Positions 55,270 through 64,000 of a DNA stretch of 64,000 nucleotides are shown piece after piece. The notes under the pieces are model-generated. The model was not told the DNA's origin. It was given only the letters and a program-made list of their open reading frames with translations, and made no database searches. Position numbers and translations under genes: made by a program. This DNA comes from Rhodococcus jostii RHA1 (lineage in GTDB: Bacteria > Actinomycetota > Actinomycetes > Mycobacteriales > Mycobacteriaceae): NCBI RefSeq assembly GCF_000014565.1, contig NC_008268.1:3906001-3970000 (forward strand), written 5' to 3'. Each line of letters opens with the position of its first letter. The first letter of the stretch is position 1.

Positions 55270-57318
55270 ATGACGAAAGGCGGTGCGATGCGCACGGTGG
55301 GCGGCGTGGTGCGGGTGCTCGTCGAGTTCTTCGTGCTCTGGGGGTCGTCGGCGCTCGCGCTCATCGTGCTCGACCGCATCCTCGGCGGCATCACCCTGGA
55401 CCGGTCGAGCTTCACTCCGATCCCGACACTCCCGGCAGCGCTGGTGCTCGCGTTGGTGTTCGGCCTGCTCAACGCCGCGCTGTGGCCGGTGATCATGCGG
55501 TTCATGTCGTGGATCGGCCCGGTGCTGCTGTTCGTCGGGGTGTTCCTCGCCGGCGGCGTGATGATGCTGTTGACGCTGTACCTGGTGCCGGTCGCGTCGG
55601 TGGACCAGTTGAGCGACGCATTCGTTCTCGCGGCGCTGCTCTCGCTGTTCACCTCCGTGGTTTCGGGAGCGATCGCGTCCCGCTCCGATACCGCGTACCG
55701 ACTGATGCAGGTGCGCCGACAGCGGTTCCGGTTGCGTCGCAACGCCGCGCTCGTGGACGCGTCACCGGGACTGTTGTGTATCCAGATCGACGGCCTCGGG
55801 TACGACGTGCTGCGTCGTGCGATCGCCGACGGCGTGACGCCCGGTCTGGCGAAGTTGGTGCGCGAGACCCACCGGCTGGTGCCGTGGCACACCGACTGGA
55901 GCAGTCAGACGGGTGCGACCCAGCTGGGCGTGCTGCACGGTTCCAACCACAACGTGCCGGCGTTTCGCTGGTACGACAAGACGACCGAGCGCATTTCGGT
56001 GTTCAGCAACCCGGCCGACAACGAGCAGCGCGAACTCGAGCGAACCGGCATCCCCGGCCTGCTGGCGCACGACGGTGCGAGCCGCGGCAATCTGTTCACC
56101 GGCGGCGCGCACGACAACGTGCTCGTCGTCAGCCGCATGCGCGGTGCCCGCCTCGGCGGCGGTGCCGGTTACAGCGACTATTTCGCGGACCCGGCGAGCG
56201 CGCTGCGCACGTCCATCCGGATGGTCGCGGAACTGCAACGGGAACTACGCCAGTCACTGCGGCAGAAGCGAAAGGACATCCAGCCGCGGGTGCCGCGGGG
56301 CGGGGTCTATCCGTTCGTGCGGGCGTTCGCGACCGTGCTCGCCACCGACGTCGCCGCCGCCGCGGTGGTCGGCGATCTGATCAAGGGGCGCAGCGTCGTC
56401 TACGTCGACCTGATCGGTTACGACGAGGTGTCGCACCATTCCGGCATCTCCCGTCCCGAGACCCTCGCGGTGCTGACCAAACTCGACGACGTCATCGAGA
56501 TGCTGCTCGCCGTGGTGGCGCAGGCCGATCGGCCCTACCGCGTCGTCGTGCTGTCCGACCACGGGCAGAGTCAGGGCGCGACCTTCCTGCAACGCTACGG
56601 GGAAACTTTGGGGCAGTTGGTCATCCGGCTTGCCGCACAGCGCGAACCGGCCGCGGTGCAGCGCCACTGGTACGAGCGCGCATCCGAAGCCTCCCGACAG
56701 CCCGGGGCGGAGGGGCGCGGCTACGCGGCGGCCAGCGTGCACTCGCCGACGGCCGGCGAGGAGGCGCACGCCTCCACGGGTGAGCCGATCGTGCTCGGCT
56801 CGGGCAATCTCGGTCTGATCTACTTCCCGCACCTGCCCGGACGCGCCGATGCCGACGCCATCGAGGCTGCCCATCCCGGGCTGCTCACCGGGCTGCGCGA
56901 GCATCCCGGGGTCGGCTTCCTGCTCGTTGCCGCCCCGGGCGGATCCGTGGTGCTCGGGCCCCACGGCCAGGTCGACGTGACAACCGGCGAGGTCACCGGT
57001 GAGAACCCGCTCGCGGCGATGGGCCCCGACGCGCTGGCGAAGGTGCGACGCACCGACACCTTCGACAACGTCGCCGACATCATGGTCGGTGGCGCGTACT
57101 GGCCCGACACCGACGAGGTCGCGGCGTTCGAGGAGCAGGTCGGCTCGCACGGCGGTATGGGCGGACCGCAGAGCACCCCCTTTCTCATCTACCCCGCCGA
57201 CCTGCCCGCACCGCCCGACCCGTTGCACGGCGCCGAGGCCGTGCACAGGGTGCTCGCCGGATGGCGCGACCTTTCGACGAAACCGCGCGCGGGCGACCTA
57301 TCGGGAACTGGCGCTTGA
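55270..57318 (+). CDS. Phage-holin-like membrane domain fused to an alkaline-phosphatase-fold domain
   Basis: A 682-residue protein. Residues 1-140 hold about four membrane helices of the holin superfamily IV type (GLLNAALWPVIMRF). The rest is an alkaline-phosphatase/phosphodiesterase fold: metal-site Asp in CIQIDGLGYDVLRRA, VYVDLIGYDEVSHHSG, and the distal site VVLSDHGQSQG. It probably hydrolyses a phosphate ester or phosphodiester at the membrane; the substrate is unknown. The ATG at 55270 or 55288 may be the start. Confidence 0.85.
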   Translation: MTKGGAMRTVGGVVRVLVEFFVLWGSSALALIVLDRILGGITLDRSSFTPIPTLPAALVLALVFGLLNAALWPVIMRFMSWIGPVLLFVGVFLAGGVMMLLTLYLVPVASVDQLSDAFVLAALLSLFTSVVSGAIASRSDTAYRLMQVRRQRFRLRRNAALVDASPGLLCIQIDGLGYDVLRRAIADGVTPGLAKLVRETHRLVPWHTDWSSQTGATQLGVLHGSNHNVPAFRWYDKTTERISVFSNPADNEQRELERTGIPGLLAHDGASRGNLFTGGAHDNVLVVSRMRGARLGGGAGYSDYFADPASALRTSIRMVAELQRELRQSLRQKRKDIQPRVPRGGVYPFVRAFATVLATDVAAAAVVGDLIKGRSVVYVDLIGYDEVSHHSGISRPETLAVLTKLDDVIEMLLAVVAQADRPYRVVVLSDHGQSQGATFLQRYGETLGQLVIRLAAQREPAAVQRHWYERASEASRQPGAEGRGYAAASVHSPTAGEEAHASTGEPIVLGSGNLGLIYFPHLPGRADADAIEAAHPGLLTGLREHPGVGFLLVAAPGGSVVLGPHGQVDVTTGEVTGENPLAAMGPDALAKVRRTDTFDNVADIMVGGAYWPDTDEVAAFEEQVGSHGGMGGPQSTPFLIYPADLPAPPDPLHGAEAVHRVLAGWRDLSTKPRAGDLSGTGA

Positions 57319-57488
57319 CCGCTCGCGGCTGAGTCCCGGACGTCGACGCGCCCGACCGGGCGGACCGCTGCCGCAGTCCGAGGCGTGCAATGTGCTGCGA
57401 TCGCCTCCGCGTACGGCGGAAGATGGACATACGACGGGAAGTCGCACCGTCGCGAGGAAAATACACGCCGCCGGTGAGGGGCAGTCAC

Positions 57489-58838
57489 GTGAACAGATCA
57501 GGCACCGCCGATACCAGCAACCGTGGCCGACGTTGGTGGGCGCGTGTGGCGTTCGTGTTCGCCGTCGGTGCGGCGGCGGTGCCCGTGCTGTTCGCCGGGG
57601 TGCTGGGCACCGTGGCGTTGCTCATCGTGGGGACCGGTGGCGTCGTGGTCACGGTGGCGGCGTTGTACTGGTTCCTCACCCGGCGCGGAGTGCTCAGGTG
57701 GATCTCCCTGGGAGTGGCGATCGTCGCGCCGATCATCGTGCTGACACTGTTCGTCCGCGCGCAGCTGCTGTGGGTGGTGCTGCTCGCGTACGCGCTGGCG
57801 CTGCTGGCCGTCGTCTGCGCCCGCGTCGCACTGCGTGGAAGACGGGCGGAGACGACCATGCCGGATAACCCTGCCCCGCCACCGGAGCACCCGTTCCTGA
57901 TCATGAATCCGCATTCGGGCGGCGGGAAGGTCGCGAAATTCGACCTGAAGCGCAGAGCCGAAGAGCTCGGCGCCGACGTCGAGCTGCTCGAAGGGCCGAC
58001 CACCATCGACGTCACCGCACTGGCCCGGCGGGCGGTCGCGCAAGGGGCCGATCTGCTGGGGGTGGCGGGCGGAGACGGGACTCAGGCGCTCGTCGCGGCG
58101 GTCGCGGCCGAACACCACCTGCCGTTCCTCGTGATCAGTGCCGGAACCCGCAACCATTTCGCGATGGATCTCGGACTCGACCGCACCGATCCGTCCCGAT
58201 CGCTGGACGCACTCCGGGACGGTGTCGAGCTGCGTGTCGACCTCGGCACCATCAACGGCCGACCCTTCGTCAACAACGCGTCGTTCGGGGTCTACGCCGA
58301 AATCGTGCGCAGTCCCGCCTACCGCGACGACAAGGCCGGAACAGTGCTGACGCTGCTCCCCGATCTGCTCACCGGGCACGCCGGGCCACGATTGGTCGCG
58401 CGGATCGGTGACACGGCCGTGGAGGGACCGCAGGCGGTCCTGGTGAGCAACAATCCCTACGGCAACAGTGATCTGGCCGGTCTGAGCCGCCGGGACCGTC
58501 TCGATCGCGGCGTCCTCGGCGCGGTCACCGTGTCGGTGGCGAACACCCGGCAGGCGGTCGGTCTGCTGCGCCGCACCAACGTTCACGGCTTGACGCAGGA
58601 AACGGCGATCGAGGTGGTCGTGGACGCCGACACCCCGGAAATCCCGGTGGGAGTCGACGGTGAATCCCTCCTGCTCCGCACTCCGGTGCGGTGCACCATC
58701 GAACCGGACGCCCTGCGGGTGCGGGTGCCCAGGACGAGGCCAGGGGTGCGTCCGGCTGCGCCTGCGTTCGATTGGGTGCGACTGTGGCGGGCGGCGTACG
58801 GCACTCACACTGCGACCGGGGCGGCGCCCCGCAGTTGA
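57489..58838 (+). CDS. Diacylglycerol-kinase-like lipid kinase with N-terminal membrane helices
   Basis: A 449-residue protein. Three to four membrane helices (residues 15-110) precede a DAGK catalytic domain (about 135-440): FLIMNPHSGGGKVAKF, the nucleotide-binding GVAGGDGTQAL, and PFLVISAGTRNHFAMDLGLD. It likely phosphorylates diacylglycerol or a related lipid. The start is GTG at 57489, 9 bases after GAGGGG. It lies 170 bp after the phosphatase fusion; that gap contains no clear element. Confidence 0.88.
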   Translation: MNRSGTADTSNRGRRWWARVAFVFAVGAAAVPVLFAGVLGTVALLIVGTGGVVVTVAALYWFLTRRGVLRWISLGVAIVAPIIVLTLFVRAQLLWVVLLAYALALLAVVCARVALRGRRAETTMPDNPAPPPEHPFLIMNPHSGGGKVAKFDLKRRAEELGADVELLEGPTTIDVTALARRAVAQGADLLGVAGGDGTQALVAAVAAEHHLPFLVISAGTRNHFAMDLGLDRTDPSRSLDALRDGVELRVDLGTINGRPFVNNASFGVYAEIVRSPAYRDDKAGTVLTLLPDLLTGHAGPRLVARIGDTAVEGPQAVLVSNNPYGNSDLAGLSRRDRLDRGVLGAVTVSVANTRQAVGLLRRTNVHGLTQETAIEVVVDADTPEIPVGVDGESLLLRTPVRCTIEPDALRVRVPRTRPGVRPAAPAFDWVRLWRAAYGTHTATGAAPRS

Positions 58839-58842
58839 GGGT

Positions 58843-60558
58843 TCAGCCGCCGGAAGGATCTCCGGTGTGGTCGGCTCGACTGTGGAATGCGGTGACAGCG
58901 GACTCGATGGTCGGATAGAAGTGCGACGAATCGAACCTGTCGCCCACCCCGAACCGGATGAGCCGATCCTTGATCGGACCCTTCATCTCCGCGAACACCA
59001 ACCGGATCTCTTTCCCTTCGAGATACGTGTCGAGGTCGACGAGTTCGTCGACGGCGGTGGTGTCGAGACCGGTGATCGGCTCGGAGGCCACGACCACCCA
59101 CTCGACCGGGGTCGGCGCGGCCGCCACCACCGAGCGCACGTATTCGTCGAAGATCTCGCCGTTGGCGAAGAAGAGGGGAGCGTCGAAGCGCACCAGCACC
59201 AGTCCGGGGATGCGGAGGCCGCCGGGGTGGCGTTGGACGTCGTGGAAGCCGGGGCGGTCGGGCGTCCGGACGAGTTCCGTGCGGTACGGCTGCCACGCCT
59301 GCGCGACCACCGCGACGAAGGACAACCCGATCGCGACGAGGATTCCCTGCAGCACGCCCACCAGGGCCACCCCGAGGAATGCCGCAACGGCGAGCCCGAA
59401 CTCCACGGTGCTCATGCGCCACATCCGGACCATTCCACCGACATCGACCAGCGCGGTGGCGGCGACGATCACCACGGCCCCGAGTGTCGCGTCGGGGAGA
59501 TAGGTGGTGACCCCGGGGGCGACGAGGACGAAGACCAGCACGGCGAGTGCTCCGACGACGCATGCCAGTTGGGTGCGGGCGCCGCTCTGTTCGGCCACCG
59601 GGGTCCGCGACCCGCTGGCGGAGACGGGGAACCCGCCGAACAGCCCGCCGGCGATGTTGGCCACGCCGACCGCCTTCATCTCCGTGCTGCCGTTCACGTC
59701 TTCGCCGTGCCGGGCGGCGAACGTGCGGGACAGCACCCCTGTGTCGGCGAACGCGATCAGCGCGATGCCGGCCGCGGGGCCGACGAGGTTCCCCACGTCT
59801 CCCCAGTCGACACCGCCGAACGACGGCAGCGGCAGGCCGGCGGGCAGGGCGCCGACCATCCCGATGTCGTCGGTGAGTCCGAGTGCGGCGGACAGGATTA
59901 TCGCGCCGACCACGGCCACGAGTACGCCGGGGATGCGGGGCAACCAGATGCGGAACCCGACGATGACGGCGAGGGAACCGATCCCCATGGCGGCGGCGAC
60001 GGGGTCGATGTTGCCCTGTATGACGGACTGTCCGATTTCCCCGATCTCTCCGATGAGGCCGGATGCGTCGACGGAGAACCCGAGCAGCTTGGGCAGTTGG
60101 CCGACGACGACGATGAGCGCGATCGCATTGAGGTAGCCGAGCCGGATGGGCTTCGACAGCAGTTCGGTCACGAAGCCGAGATGCAGGAATCCGCCGACGA
60201 GGAGAATGAGGCCGACGAGGACGCCGAGGACTCCGGCGAGGGCGAGCGCACTCTCCGGGTCGCCGGCCACGGCGAGAGGCAGAACCGCCGCGGCGATGAG
60301 CGGTGCCAGCGACGAGTCCGGGCCGAGCACGAGGATTTTCGACGGTCCCACCAGGGCATAGGCGAGGAGCGGGATGATCGTGGCGTAGAGGCCGGCGTAG
60401 GCGGGCAACCCGGCGGCCTCGGCGTACCCCATCCCGGCGGGAATGAGCAGGGCGGTGAGGACGAGTCCGGCGGTGATGTCGGGGCGCAGCCATTCGCGGC
60501 GGTACGCCCGGGCCGTCGCGATGCCGGGTAACTGCGCGAGGCTACCTGTCCAGGACAT
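58843..60558 (-). CDS. SulP-family anion transporter with STAS domain
   Basis: A 571-residue SLC26/SulP transporter. It has about 10-12 membrane segments (residues 20-425), the family signature region PAGMGYAEAAGLPAYAGLYATI, and a C-terminal STAS domain (about 445-555; VRFDAPLFFANGEIFDEYV). It could carry sulfate, bicarbonate or dicarboxylate. It lies 10 bp after the P-type ATPase gene on the same strand and so is probably in the same operon. Confidence 0.93.
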   Translation of the reverse strand: MSWTGSLAQLPGIATARAYRREWLRPDITAGLVLTALLIPAGMGYAEAAGLPAYAGLYATIIPLLAYALVGPSKILVLGPDSSLAPLIAAAVLPLAVAGDPESALALAGVLGVLVGLILLVGGFLHLGFVTELLSKPIRLGYLNAIALIVVVGQLPKLLGFSVDASGLIGEIGEIGQSVIQGNIDPVAAAMGIGSLAVIVGFRIWLPRIPGVLVAVVGAIILSAALGLTDDIGMVGALPAGLPLPSFGGVDWGDVGNLVGPAAGIALIAFADTGVLSRTFAARHGEDVNGSTEMKAVGVANIAGGLFGGFPVSASGSRTPVAEQSGARTQLACVVGALAVLVFVLVAPGVTTYLPDATLGAVVIVAATALVDVGGMVRMWRMSTVEFGLAVAAFLGVALVGVLQGILVAIGLSFVAVVAQAWQPYRTELVRTPDRPGFHDVQRHPGGLRIPGLVLVRFDAPLFFANGEIFDEYVRSVVAAAPTPVEWVVVASEPITGLDTTAVDELVDLDTYLEGKEIRLVFAEMKGPIKDRLIRFGVGDRFDSSHFYPTIESAVTAFHSRADHTGDPSGG

Positions 60559-60568
60559 GGTCCGGGCC

Positions 60569-63328
60569 TCAGCGCGCGCGTTGCGGGTCGACCGCGGCGG
60601 CGGCGGTCATCGGTGCGGGCGGCGCCGAGCGGAGGTGGCGCCGGCGCCGGAACGCCTTCTCCGCTTCGACGACGATCGGGATGATCAGTGACCACCCGAG
60701 GCAGGCGAGCCACTGGCCGCCGGTCAGCGATGTGGTCATGAGGAGGTCTTGGAGGAACCCCGCCTCGACCGCGAACACCGTCACGATGATCGGGATGGAC
60801 AGGATCTTCAGTGCGCCGAGGATCGGTGGGGTGAGCCCGGACTCCGGGTCGCGCCGCATGACGAGCCCGGCGAGGATGGAACCGAACGACAGCACCACGA
60901 ACGCCGTCGTCATGGGAACGTTCGCCTCGGTCGTGCTCATCTCGCCCGGCGCGAGGAGCATCGCGGCGAGCGTGACGGCGAACTGCAGGACGCCGTATGC
61001 CAGCCACTGCACGAACGCCCTCCGGTTGGCTATCGGCATCTGCGGGTCGCGGGGCGGCTTGTTCATCAGATCCGGTGGCGGAGGGTCGAGCATGATGACG
61101 GCGACCGGGAACAGCGTGATGAAGAAGTGCTGGAACAGCACCATCAGCGGGGTGAGCGCGACCCCGTCGTTGATGTCGAAAATGCTCGCGACGAGAAACA
61201 GCAGCACCAGCGAGAACAGTTTCGACATCTGGTAGCGGATGTACGACACAATCTTTTCGTAGATGTTGCGGCCCAAGCGGATCGCGGTGATCAGGGTGCC
61301 GAAATTGTCGTCGGTGAGCACCATCTTGCCCGCCTGTTTGGTGACTTCGCTGCCCGAGCCCATGGCGACGCCGATGTCGGCCTTCTTCAGCGCGGCCGCG
61401 TCGTTGACGGCGTCCCCGGTCATCGCCACGACCGCACCGTTCTTCTGCATGATGTCGGCAAGGCGCAGTTTGTCCTGGGGGGTGACGCGGCCGAACACGT
61501 GCAGGTTCGGGAGCGCGGCCGACAGGTCGTCATCGGTCATGGCCTGGAGTTCCGCACCACCGATCGCGCCCGGTCCGAGCCCGAGTTCGGCGCCGATCGC
61601 GGATGCCGTGATCGCGTGGTCGCCGGTGATCATGCGGACGTCGATGCCGGCCTCGTGGGCGGTGCGCACCGATTCGATCGCCTCCGGCCGAAGCGGGTCG
61701 ATGATGCCGACCATGCCGACGAATATGAGGTCCTCGACGAACGACATGGGGTCGGCCACCGCGGCCTCCTCCTGCCCGTCGAGGCGGCGGACCGCGAAGG
61801 CCAGCACGCGAAGCCCCTTCTCGGACATGGTCCGATTCGCTGCCGTCAGTTCCTCCCGGACCTCGTCGAGCGGCACCTCCTGCCTGCCCGGCCGGAAGGC
61901 GGTCGCGCACCGCGCCAGGACCACGTCGGGGCCGCCCTTGACCAGTTCCACGAATTGGGTTCTGCCATCGACCTGGAGATGGTGGAACGTCGCCATGAAC
62001 TTGTACGCGGAGTCGAACGGCACGGCGGCGACGCGCGGATATGTTCGCCGGGTCAGTGGGGCGTCGACACCGATCTTCGCCGCGAGCACCACCAGCGCGG
62101 CTTCCGTCGGGTCGCCGACGACCTCTCCGGTGCCGGAGACCGTGGCGTCGCTGTCGAGGCACAATCCGTACGCGAGCAGCGTGAAATCCGGGACGGCCTC
62201 GCCCGCGACGTGGGTGATCTTCCCCGACTTGGCGTAACCCTCACCATCGACGGTGTACCACCGGCAGTGGAAGTACAGCGACCGCACAGTCATCTGGTTC
62301 ATCGTCAGCGTGCCGGTCTTGTCCGAGTTGATCACGCTGGTGGCGCCGAGGGTCTCGACGTCCGTAAGGTTTTTCACGATGGCCTTGGCGTCGGCCAGCT
62401 GCCGCGCGCCGTAGGCCAGCATCGCCTGGACGAACGTCGGCAGACCGGTCGGGATCGCGGAGACCCCCATGGAAATGCCGAGCAGCAGAAGCGTCGTCAC
62501 GTCCTGTCCGCGAATCACCCCGATGATGACGATGATCGCCACCGCCGTCCACGCGATGATGCCGAGCACTTTGGTGAGCGAGTCCAGTTCGCGCTGCAGC
62601 GGGGACTTGCTCGGTGCGACCGCAGACAGCATCGACGCGATCTGGCCCATCTGGGTGTGCATCCCCGTTTCGGTGACCACCATGGTGGCGGTGCCGCGGG
62701 TGACGGAGGTGTTCTGGAAGACCATGTTGCTGCGGTCGCCGAGAGAAATGTCGAGGTTGCCGAGCGTCTGGGGGTCCTTCGCGACGGGTGCACTCTCACC
62801 CGTCAGCGCCGCCTCCTGGGTCTCCAAGGTGGCCGTCGCGAGCAGGCGGCCGTCCGCGGGGACGATGTCACCCGCCTCGAGCTGCACGACGTCGCCCGGC
62901 ACGAGTACGGTGGCGTCGAGCTGGATCAGTGTGCCGTCGCGGACCACCCGCGCCTGCGGTGTCTGCATCTTCGCCAGCGCGTCGACGCTGGCGCGCGCCT
63001 TCACTTCCTGCCGTGTGCCCAGCACGATGTTGAGCCCGACGAGAACCGCGACCACGATCGCCGTCGGGATTTCGCCGATGACGATGCTGACCACGGCCAC
63101 CGCGACCAGCATCAGGTTCATAGGGTCCTTCAACTGCAGCAACGCGATCGACCACGTCGACGGCGCCGGCTCGGAGGCGATCTCGTTCGGACCGTGCCGT
63201 CGGCGACGTTCGTCTACTTCGCCGGCCGTCAGCCCCGCCTGCCGATTGGAGGCCAGTGCGGACACGACGGCGTCGGCGTCCTGGGCATGCCAGGCCGTCT
63301 GCGTTTGCGCGGGTTCCGTCGAGACCAT
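60569..63328 (-). CDS. P-type ATPase, cation type, with altered transport-site motifs
   Basis: A 919-residue P-type ATPase of the Ca2+/Na+ (P2) layout. The catalytic core is intact: TGES (about residues 176-179), the phosphorylated Asp in DKTGTLT (D336), and the KGGPD nucleotide region. Several motifs are changed. TGDGVND reads TGDAVND (637-643). The fourth helix has IPTGLP instead of IPEGLP (about 292-297). The sixth helix (about 726-748, LFQHFFITLFPVAVIML) has none of the usual Asn/Asp. The transported ion is therefore uncertain. It is probably co-transcribed with SulP downstream and PPK2 upstream. Confidence 0.93.
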   Translation of the reverse strand: MVSTEPAQTQTAWHAQDADAVVSALASNRQAGLTAGEVDERRRRHGPNEIASEPAPSTWSIALLQLKDPMNLMLVAVAVVSIVIGEIPTAIVVAVLVGLNIVLGTRQEVKARASVDALAKMQTPQARVVRDGTLIQLDATVLVPGDVVQLEAGDIVPADGRLLATATLETQEAALTGESAPVAKDPQTLGNLDISLGDRSNMVFQNTSVTRGTATMVVTETGMHTQMGQIASMLSAVAPSKSPLQRELDSLTKVLGIIAWTAVAIIVIIGVIRGQDVTTLLLLGISMGVSAIPTGLPTFVQAMLAYGARQLADAKAIVKNLTDVETLGATSVINSDKTGTLTMNQMTVRSLYFHCRWYTVDGEGYAKSGKITHVAGEAVPDFTLLAYGLCLDSDATVSGTGEVVGDPTEAALVVLAAKIGVDAPLTRRTYPRVAAVPFDSAYKFMATFHHLQVDGRTQFVELVKGGPDVVLARCATAFRPGRQEVPLDEVREELTAANRTMSEKGLRVLAFAVRRLDGQEEAAVADPMSFVEDLIFVGMVGIIDPLRPEAIESVRTAHEAGIDVRMITGDHAITASAIGAELGLGPGAIGGAELQAMTDDDLSAALPNLHVFGRVTPQDKLRLADIMQKNGAVVAMTGDAVNDAAALKKADIGVAMGSGSEVTKQAGKMVLTDDNFGTLITAIRLGRNIYEKIVSYIRYQMSKLFSLVLLFLVASIFDINDGVALTPLMVLFQHFFITLFPVAVIMLDPPPPDLMNKPPRDPQMPIANRRAFVQWLAYGVLQFAVTLAAMLLAPGEMSTTEANVPMTTAFVVLSFGSILAGLVMRRDPESGLTPPILGALKILSIPIIVTVFAVEAGFLQDLLMTTSLTGGQWLACLGWSLIIPIVVEAEKAFRRRRHLRSAPPAPMTAAAAVDPQRAR

Positions 63329-63355
63329 GACCGCTCGTCCTTTCCGCTCGGATTC

Positions 63356-64000
63356 TCAGTAGGGGGTGGGAATCCAGTGCAGTGGTTGCCTCGGCGCCTC
63401 GTAGCCGTGCGGGCCCCGCCGCTCCGGCAAGGTGATGTCGGGGCGTTCGAGGGGTTCGTAGGGGATCTGGCTCAGCAGGTGGCTGATGATGTTGAGCCGA
63501 CCGCGTTTCTTGTCGTCGTTGACCGCGACGTACCAGGGCGCCCAGCCGGTGTCGGTGAAGTGGAACATCTCGTCCCGCGCCCGTGAGTAGTCGTACCAAT
63601 GGGTGTACGACTTCAGGTCCAGGTCCGACAGCTTCCAGACCTTCCGCGGGTCGTCGATCCTGCTCTGCAGTCGCAGCGTCTGTTGTTCCTCGCTCACCTC
63701 CAGCCAGTACTTCAGCAGGATGACGCCCGAGTCGACGATCGCGCGTTCGACCGTCGGGACGAGTTGGAGGAACTGCTGCGCTTCCTCCTCGGTGCAGAAT
63801 CCCATCACCCGTTCGACGCCCGCCCGGTTGTACCAACTACGGTCGAAGATGACGACCTCTCCGCCGGCCGGGAGATGGGGCAGGTACCGCTGCACGTACA
63901 TCTGCGACTTCTCGCGATCGGTCGGGGCCGGCAAGGCGACGACACGGAACACGCGCGGACTGACCCGCTCGGTGATCGCCTTGATCACGCCCCCTTTCCC
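63356..64000 (-). CDS. ppk2: Polyphosphate kinase 2 (5' end outside window)
   Basis: Transfers phosphate between polyphosphate and nucleotides. The visible C-terminal 214 residues begin inside the Walker A loop (GKGGVIKAI) at the window edge. They include the lid region PTDREKSQMYVQRYL, the Walker B EVVIFDRSWYNRAGVERVMGF and KYWLEVSEEQQTLRLQSR. The sequence is that of the single-domain PPK2 group. It precedes the P-type ATPase gene by 27 bp. Confidence 0.95.
   Translation of the reverse strand, partial: GKGGVIKAITERVSPRVFRVVALPAPTDREKSQMYVQRYLPHLPAGGEVVIFDRSWYNRAGVERVMGFCTEEEAQQFLQLVPTVERAIVDSGVILLKYWLEVSEEQQTLRLQSRIDDPRKVWKLSDLDLKSYTHWYDYSRARDEMFHFTDTGWAPWYVAVNDDKKRGRLNIISHLLSQIPYEPLERPDITLPERRGPHGYEAPRQPLHWIPTPY

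Noticed and set aside
57481..57500. A second CACGTG-centred parS candidate (TCACGTGAAC)
   Set aside because: Outside the CACGTG centre the flanks match the parS core poorly, and it coincides with the ribosome-binding site and GTG start of the diacylglycerol-kinase-like gene.
1..64000. CRISPR arrays, insertion sequences, phage or toxin-antitoxin modules
   Set aside because: No direct-repeat spacer array, transposase, integrase or recognisable toxin-antitoxin pair was found; the holin-like domain at 55.3 kb belongs to a chromosomal phosphatase fusion.

Overview
This window is high-GC actinobacterial chromosome, most likely Rhodococcus (jostii/opacus type). The pointers are the fhaA-fhaB-pstP-rodA-pbpA cell-division block with a tRNA-Leu(CAG) beside fhaA (the mycobacterial arrangement near oriC), a LysX-type lysyltransferase/lysyl-tRNA synthetase fusion, an acyl-CoA carboxylase with an epsilon subunit, a secreted cutinase, an MpaB-family oxygenase and many TetR/IclR/AraC regulators. 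I see no insertion sequence, prophage, CRISPR array or rRNA. It reads as chromosome backbone with lineage-specific genes between conserved blocks.

Layout. 1-6.4 kb (minus): pbpA (cut at the window start), rodA, pstP and fhaB overlap one another, with fhaA upstream; together they link Ser/Thr phosphorylation to peptidoglycan synthesis. 6.6-10.2 kb: tRNA-Leu with a terminator hairpin, a DUF6292-like protein, a protein made of perfect 9-residue repeats coupled to an RDD membrane protein, an AraC regulator, a VOC protein and an SRPBCC protein. 10.3-12.7 kb (minus): a secreted repeat protein, a single-pass membrane protein and a ParA/MinD-like protein whose P-loop has lost its lysines. 13-14.6 kb: an FAD monooxygenase divergent from a TetR regulator, with two identical-type palindromes exactly 20 bp apart between them. 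14.9-21 kb: gltB-gltD glutamate synthase. 21-27.1 kb: cutinase, thioesterase, a TetR-controlled SRPBCC-SDR pair (the SDR is frameshifted), a second SDR, a GGCT-like protein, a small monooxygenase and a dienelactone hydrolase. 27.4-30.2 kb: two tandem Hsp70-fold membrane proteins, each with the same promoter immediately before the ATG. 30.2-35.6 kb (minus): lysX, a DUF998 protein and an alpha/beta hydrolase with overlapping stops and starts, then a histidine phosphatase; a parS-like sequence lies at one junction. 35.7-41.9 kb: S4 protein, M20 peptidase, RraA-like protein, NAD(P)-binding protein, TetR, a small secreted protein, MpaB oxygenase and IclR. 41.9-45.7 kb (minus): accD-accE-accA. 45.8-51.4 kb: DUF5313 protein, TipA-like MerR regulator, FadD15-like ligase, MFS transporter and GlxA-type regulator. 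51.4-64 kb: a large membrane protein, a divergent pair of DUF7144-like proteins, a K+ channel, an MBL hydrolase, a holin/phosphatase fusion, a diacylglycerol-kinase-like protein, a SulP transporter, an unusual P-type ATPase and PPK2 (cut at the window end).

The most interesting unexplained items are the tandem Hsp70-fold membrane proteins, the P-type ATPase with intact catalytic core but no canonical cation-binding residues, the 9-residue-repeat protein next to an RDD protein, the degenerate ParA-like three-gene locus, and the parS-like site. All functional calls come from reading motifs and gene order; no database search was run.
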